NCBI RefSeq assembly: GCF_014217545.1
Contig: NZ_CP043178.1
Span: 3,906,001 to 3,970,000 of the forward strand
Reading direction: 5' to 3'
From: Pseudarthrobacter sp. NBSH8
GTDB lineage: Bacteria; Actinomycetota; Actinomycetes; Actinomycetales; Micrococcaceae
Length of the DNA: 64,000 nucleotides
The notes beneath the pieces are model-generated. The model did no database searches and was not told the DNA's origin. It worked only from the letters and a program-made list of their open reading frames with translations. The position numbers and the translations under genes are program-made. Positions 60,329 through 64,000 of the stretch are shown here, one piece after another. How positions within the stretch are numbered: position 1 is the stretch's first letter; each line of letters begins with the position of its first letter.

Positions 60329-60988
60329 TCAGGCCACCTTCACGATGCTGTTGACGTAGATGCCGGGAGTCACGATGTTTTCGGGATCGAGCCCGCCGGT
60401 GGGGACAATCTCGGACACCTGGACCACCGTGTGCTTCGCTGCGGCAGCCATGATGGGGCCGAAGTTCCTGGCGGTCTTGCGGTACACAAGGTTCCCCACG
60501 CCGTCGGCCTTCAGGGCCTTGATCAGCGCGACGTCGGCGTGGATGGGTGTCTCGAAGACCTGGCCGCGGCCGTCGATGATGCGGGTTTCCTTGCCCTTCG
60601 CCAGCATGGTGCCGTAGCCGGTGGGCGTGAAGAACCCGCCGATGCCGGCACCGGCAGCGCGGATACGCTCGGCCAGGTTGCCCTGCGGCACCAGCTCCAG
60701 CTCGATCTCACCGGCGTGGAACTTGGCGTCAAAGTGCCACGAATCGGACTGCCGCGGGAACGAGCAGATCATCTTCCGCACCCGGCCCTCCTTGATCAGC
60801 AGCGCCAGGCCCTGGTCTCCCTGGCCGGCGTTGTTGTTCACCACGGTCAGGTCCTTGGCGCCGCAGCCCATCAGCGCATCGATCAGTTCGAACGGCTGGC
60901 CGGCGTTGCCAAACCCACCGATCATCACGGTGGAGCCGTCCTTGATCCCGGACACGGCCTCGTCTACGGAGTCAACAAATGTCAGCAT
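60329..60988 (-). CDS. pcaI: 3-oxoadipate CoA-transferase subunit A
   Basis: A 219-aa alpha subunit with the CoA-binding motif GGFGNAGQPFELIDAL and the GGFFTPTGYGTMLAKGKE segment typical of ScoA/PcaI. It forms the heteromer with PcaJ. Three bases separate its start from the pcaF stop. Confidence 0.92.
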   Translation of the reverse strand: MLTFVDSVDEAVSGIKDGSTVMIGGFGNAGQPFELIDALMGCGAKDLTVVNNNAGQGDQGLALLIKEGRVRKMICSFPRQSDSWHFDAKFHAGEIELELVPQGNLAERIRAAGAGIGGFFTPTGYGTMLAKGKETRIIDGRGQVFETPIHADVALIKALKADGVGNLVYRKTARNFGPIMAAAAKHTVVQVSEIVPTGGLDPENIVTPGIYVNSIVKVA

Positions 60989-60991
60989 GTC

Positions 60992-62206
60992 CTAGGCCTT
61001 TCCTGTGCCGGTGACTGTACCGGCCGTGACGTTTTCGAGGACAACAGCGAGGCCCTGGCCCACGCCGATGCAGATCGCGGCGACGCCCCAGCGCTCACCG
61101 GAGGCCTGCAAGGACCGTGCGAGAGTGCCCAGGATCCGGGTGCCCGATGCGCCCAGCGGGTGGCCCATGGCGAGCGCGCCACCGTGGCGGTTCACGATGG
61201 TGGGGTCGATGCCCCAGGCGTTGATGCACGCGAGGGACTGTGCTGCGAACGCTTCGTTAAGTTCGACGGCGCCCACCTCGTCCCAGCCGATGCCCGCCTT
61301 CGCGAGGGCTTTGTTCGCGGCCTCCACCGGGGCGTAGCCGAAGAACTGGGGGTCGTTGCCGTGTGCGCCGCGGCCGGCGATGCGGGCCAGCGGTTCGAGC
61401 CCGAGCAGCCCGGCGGCGGCTTCGGAGCCGATCCAGGCCGCGGAGGCGCCGTCGGACAGCGGGGACGCGTTCCCGGCGGTAACGGTGCCGTTCTCGGTGC
61501 GGAAAACGGTTTTGAGCCCGGCGAGTTTCTCGGCTGAGGACCCGGCGCGGATGCCTTCATCGCGGACCAGGTCGGTGCCCGGGACCGGGACCACCAGGTT
61601 GTCGTAGAAGCCCTCGTCCCAGGCGGCGGCGGAGAGGTTGTGTGAGTTCGCGGCGAACTCGTCCTGGGCCTCCCGGGTCACACCGTACTTCTCGCGCAGC
61701 CGCTCGGTGGCCTCGCCCAGGGAGATGGTCCACTCCTTCGGCATGGCCTTGTTCACCAGGCGCCAGCCCAGCGTGGTGGAGGCCAGGGTCATGTCCCCGG
61801 CCGGGTAAGGCTTCTCCGTCTTGGGCAGGACCCAGGGGGCCCGGGACATCGATTCGGCGCCGCCCACCAGCATCAGCTCGGCGTCGCCGGCGTTGATCTG
61901 GCGCGAGGCAATGATCGCCGCGTCCAGCGAGGAGCCGCAGAGCCGGTTGACCGTGGTGCCGGGGATGGACACCGGGAGGCCGGCCAGCAGGGTGCCCATC
62001 CTGGCGATGTTGCGGTTTTCCTCGCCCGCGCCGTTGGCGTTGCCGAACACGACCTCATCGATCCGCTCGGGATCGAGCCCGGGCGCGCGCTTCACCGATT
62101 CGGTGATCACGTGCGCCGCCAGGTCATCCGGGCGGACCCCCGCGAGGCCCGAGCCGAACTTACCGAACGGCGTGCGAACTGCGTCGTACACAAAAGCCTG
62201 GTTCAT
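60992..62206 (-). CDS. pcaF: 3-oxoadipyl-CoA thiolase
   Basis: A 404-aa thiolase producing succinyl-CoA and acetyl-CoA, the last step of the beta-ketoadipate pathway. The acyl-accepting cysteine is Cys90 (NRLCGSSLDAAI), with the C-terminal NRHGGALAMGHPLGASG histidine and AICIGVGQG cysteine also present. ATG 62206 has GAGGAGAAG just upstream and overlaps pcaC by four bases, so the longer upstream frame is not coding. Confidence 0.94.
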   Translation of the reverse strand: MNQAFVYDAVRTPFGKFGSGLAGVRPDDLAAHVITESVKRAPGLDPERIDEVVFGNANGAGEENRNIARMGTLLAGLPVSIPGTTVNRLCGSSLDAAIIASRQINAGDAELMLVGGAESMSRAPWVLPKTEKPYPAGDMTLASTTLGWRLVNKAMPKEWTISLGEATERLREKYGVTREAQDEFAANSHNLSAAAWDEGFYDNLVVPVPGTDLVRDEGIRAGSSAEKLAGLKTVFRTENGTVTAGNASPLSDGASAAWIGSEAAAGLLGLEPLARIAGRGAHGNDPQFFGYAPVEAANKALAKAGIGWDEVGAVELNEAFAAQSLACINAWGIDPTIVNRHGGALAMGHPLGASGTRILGTLARSLQASGERWGVAAICIGVGQGLAVVLENVTAGTVTGTGKA

Positions 62207-62679
62207 AACTTCTCCTCTAAATTCTGTGCTGGGTTCCCAACCAGGTCGCCGTCCAGTTCTTGGAACACCTGCTGGGCGGTCTTGAAGGCTGTGTTGGCAG
62301 AGGGAACTCCGCAGTAGATCGCGGTCTGCAGCAGGATTTCCTTGATTTCGTCCTTGCTCAGGCCGTTGGTGATGGCCGCGCGGATGTGCATGGCCAGCTC
62401 TTCCCAGTGCCCGTGCGCCACCATGGCGGTGATGGTCACGGCCGAGCGCATCTGCCGCGAAATGCCCGGCCGGGTCCAGATGCCACCCCACGCGATCCGC
62501 GTGATCATGTCCTGGAAATCCTCGGTGAACCCGTCCTTGTTGGCGTTGGCCCGGTCCACGTGCGCGGCCCCCAGCACCTCGCGGCGGACCACCATGCCGC
62601 CGTCATAGATCTCCTGGCTGGTGGCGTCCGGCTGGACGACGCCGTTCCGTTCTGTGCCCGGAAGTTCGGTCCCGCTCAT
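62203..62679 (-). CDS. pcaC: 4-carboxymuconolactone decarboxylase
   Basis: A 158-aa decarboxylase converting 4-carboxymuconolactone to 3-oxoadipate enol-lactone. The AhpD-like CMD pattern is seen in MVAHGHWEELAMHIRAAITN and LQTAIYCGVPSANTAFK, where the catalytic histidine regions lie. It overlaps both neighbours by four bases (ATGA). PcaC is separate here, not fused to PcaD as in the PcaL proteins of Rhodococcus. Confidence 0.94.
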   Translation of the reverse strand: MSGTELPGTERNGVVQPDATSQEIYDGGMVVRREVLGAAHVDRANANKDGFTEDFQDMITRIAWGGIWTRPGISRQMRSAVTITAMVAHGHWEELAMHIRAAITNGLSKDEIKEILLQTAIYCGVPSANTAFKTAQQVFQELDGDLVGNPAQNLEEKL

Positions 62680-63494
62680 TTGGCTGCTCCCTGGGATTCG
62701 GTCCAGGAGATGAGGTTCCGGAGCAGGCCGGCCACGTGCCCGGGCGCCTCGAACGGGGCCAGATGGGCCACTCCGCCCAGCGTCACGGCGTTGGCGGTGC
62801 CCCCGCCAGCGGTGATGCCCGCCGCCACTTCTTCCGCGAACGACGGCGGCGCAACAGTATCCTCAGCACCGGCCAGCGCCTGCGTGGGGACGCTGATGCT
62901 GCCGAGGTCCCCGCGGACGTCAAAGGCTGCCAGGGCCTCGCAGCAGAAGGCATAGCTGAAGCGGTCGGCATCGCGCAGGGCGTGCAGGAGGCGGCTGCTG
63001 CGCGCGGGTTCGCGGTCCATAAAGCCCGGCGCGAACCAGCGCTGCGCGGAGCCCTGGATCATGATGGGGGTGCCCTGGCTGCGGACGGTTTCGGCCCGTT
63101 CCAGCCAACCTTCCGGCGTGCCGAGCTTGGCGCCGCTGCACTGGACCGAGAGGCTCTTGAGGCGTTGGCCATGTTTGATCCCCAGCTGCAGGCCGGTGGC
63201 GCCGCCGAGGGATACCCCGGCGTAGTGAAAGCCGGCGCCGGGCGCGATGGAGTCCACGAGGTCCACCACCGCATCCGCGAGATCGGCAACGTCAAAGCTT
63301 TCGGTGGCTGCCGGCGAGACACCGTGGCCAGGCAGGTCCCAGGCCACCACGTCGTAGTCGGTACCGAGCAGTGTTGCCGCCTCGGTCCACAGTAGGGTGG
63401 ACGTGCCCAGGGACGGTCCGGCTACGAGTAGGGGCCTGTCCCCCAGCGGGCGCTGGGGCGAAAGCAGCACTGCCTTCAGGGTCGGTTTAGCCAC
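62676..63494 (-). CDS. pcaD: 3-oxoadipate enol-lactonase
   Basis: A 272-aa alpha/beta hydrolase that opens the enol-lactone to 3-oxoadipate. The nucleophile is Ser95 in GVSLGGATG, the acid is in AGAEDTVAPP, and the base in GVAHLAPFEAPGH. GTG 63494 is chosen with GGAG six bases upstream; it overlaps the end of pcaB by eight bases. The upstream frame is pcaB shadow. Confidence 0.9.
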   Translation of the reverse strand: MAKPTLKAVLLSPQRPLGDRPLLVAGPSLGTSTLLWTEAATLLGTDYDVVAWDLPGHGVSPAATESFDVADLADAVVDLVDSIAPGAGFHYAGVSLGGATGLQLGIKHGQRLKSLSVQCSGAKLGTPEGWLERAETVRSQGTPIMIQGSAQRWFAPGFMDREPARSSRLLHALRDADRFSYAFCCEALAAFDVRGDLGSISVPTQALAGAEDTVAPPSFAEEVAAGITAGGGTANAVTLGGVAHLAPFEAPGHVAGLLRNLISWTESQGAAK

Positions 63495-64000
63495 GGTTGG
63501 CTCCGTTCGCGTCGTTGTGTGCTGAATTGGTGTCTGCAGAAGAACCTGGTGCGAAAAGCTCAAAGTCCGGAAACGCGGCCAGGATGCGGCGCGCGATTTC
63601 GGCTGCCTGGCCCAGGTAGCTGGCGGGGTCCAGGAGTTCCGCCAGCTGCCCATCGGAAAGCGTCTCTGCCGGGACGGCCTCTCGGAGCAGCCGGCGGTAG
63701 GTGTCCGCCTGTCCGGCCGCGGGTGCCTGGAGCGTACGGTCCACCACGGCCTGGAGCTGCTGCTTGCCGTTGCGGCCATCCTGTTCGGCGAGCAGCGGCG
63801 CGACGGCCGCGCCCACCCCTTCGGCCAGGAGCAGCGGTCCGGCAAGGTCCAGGTTGCGGCGCATGGCGTCCGGGAAAACCTGTAGGCCTTCGGCAAGCTC
63901 CCGGAGGTGCCCGGCCGCCCCAAGTGCCAGCCGGAGAAGCTGGCGCAGGGCCGGCCATTCCGTGTGCCAGGCGGCGTCGGGGCGTTCGTCGTTGAAGTTG
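63487..64000 (-). CDS. pcaB: 3-carboxy-cis,cis-muconate cycloisomerase, C-terminal part
   Basis: Partial: the frame is open to the window edge (first whole codon at 63999), giving 170 C-terminal residues. The sequence includes HTEWPALRQLLRLALGAAGHL and VFPDAMRRNLDLAGPLLLAEGV, characteristic of the helical core of the PcaB/fumarase superfamily. It precedes pcaD with an eight-base overlap. The protocatechuate dioxygenase genes pcaHG would be expected just outside the window. Confidence 0.9.
   Translation of the reverse strand, partial: NFNDERPDAAWHTEWPALRQLLRLALGAAGHLRELAEGLQVFPDAMRRNLDLAGPLLLAEGVGAAVAPLLAEQDGRNGKQQLQAVVDRTLQAPAAGQADTYRRLLREAVPAETLSDGQLAELLDPASYLGQAAEIARRILAAFPDFELFAPGSSADTNSAHNDANGANRG

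Noticed and set aside
1..64000. CRISPR arrays, tRNA or rRNA genes, insertion sequences
   Set aside because: No regular repeats, cloverleaf sequences, transposases or terminal inverted repeats were recognised by eye; a dedicated search could still reveal a small RNA.

Overview
The window is high-GC, densely packed actinobacterial DNA. It most resembles an Arthrobacter or Pseudarthrobacter type soil bacterium. This rests on gene content (mannitol PTS, bkd and pca operons, single-polypeptide dipeptide ABC ATPases, many MFS and TetR genes) and on the frequent actinobacterial layout of a TAnnnT box 6-7 bases before the start codon. No rRNA, tRNA, CRISPR array, insertion sequence or phage block was recognised, so this looks like ordinary chromosome with several accessory catabolic clusters.

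Layout. 0.1-7.2 kb: a broken ESX-like gene, an Lrp/LysE pair, two proteins of unknown function, NAD-malic enzyme with a DasR-type palindrome far upstream, and a TetR/MFS pair. 7.3-12.2 kb: RraA, a DHA2 drug exporter, a sugar porter, a GNAT enzyme and a small membrane protein. 12.2-18.4 kb: mannitol module (mtlD, one-chain EIICBA, TetR) divergent from the general PTS genes ptsI and ptsH. 18.4-23.3 kb: hydrolase, orphan HTH protein, PucR regulator divergent from alanine dehydrogenase, and a Gfo/Idh oxidoreductase. 23.4-29.4 kb: peptide ABC transporter operon. 29.7-34.4 kb: TetR/FMN reductase, GerMN lipoprotein, aminotransferase, UspA and a small membrane protein. 34.5-40.2 kb: branched-chain ketoacid dehydrogenase operon bkdABC preceded by an aminotransferase and followed by a PAP2 protein. 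40.3-42.4 kb: YvlD-like membrane protein, then a two-gene ESX-like/lipase module. 42.6-49.1 kb: purB, phosphatase, GNAT, thioesterase, tdk, FUSC protein and a membrane-bound ACT protein. 49.3-54.6 kb: a GntR-controlled cluster of MFS importer, racemase-fold protein, hydantoinase-like amidohydrolase and arylmalonate-decarboxylase-like protein. 54.7-58.7 kb: lipid kinase and pntAA-AB-B transhydrogenase. 58.8-64.0 kb: protocatechuate branch of the beta-ketoadipate pathway (pcaB-D-C-F-I-J and an IclR regulator); pcaB runs off the window edge.

How the genes work together. Mannitol enters by EIICBA using phosphate relayed through EI and HPr and is oxidised by MtlD to fructose-6-phosphate. A perfect 15-bp palindrome between the TetR gene and ptsI could couple both transcription units. 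Alanine, branched-chain amino acid and aromatic catabolism (ald, aminotransferase/bkd, pca) feed pyruvate, acyl-CoAs and succinyl-CoA plus acetyl-CoA to central metabolism. Malic enzyme and the proton-translocating transhydrogenase would balance pyruvate and NADPH.

Best candidates for new biology. First, the 49.3-54.6 kb cluster: its two racemase-superfamily proteins both depart from the classical two-cysteine active site, one lacking both cysteines and one carrying the decarboxylase-like Gly/Cys arrangement. Second, the ESX-like small protein translationally coupled to a lipase with a helical N-terminus, a possible type VII secretion effector pair. Third, a 42-bp nested symmetrical element in front of bkdA.
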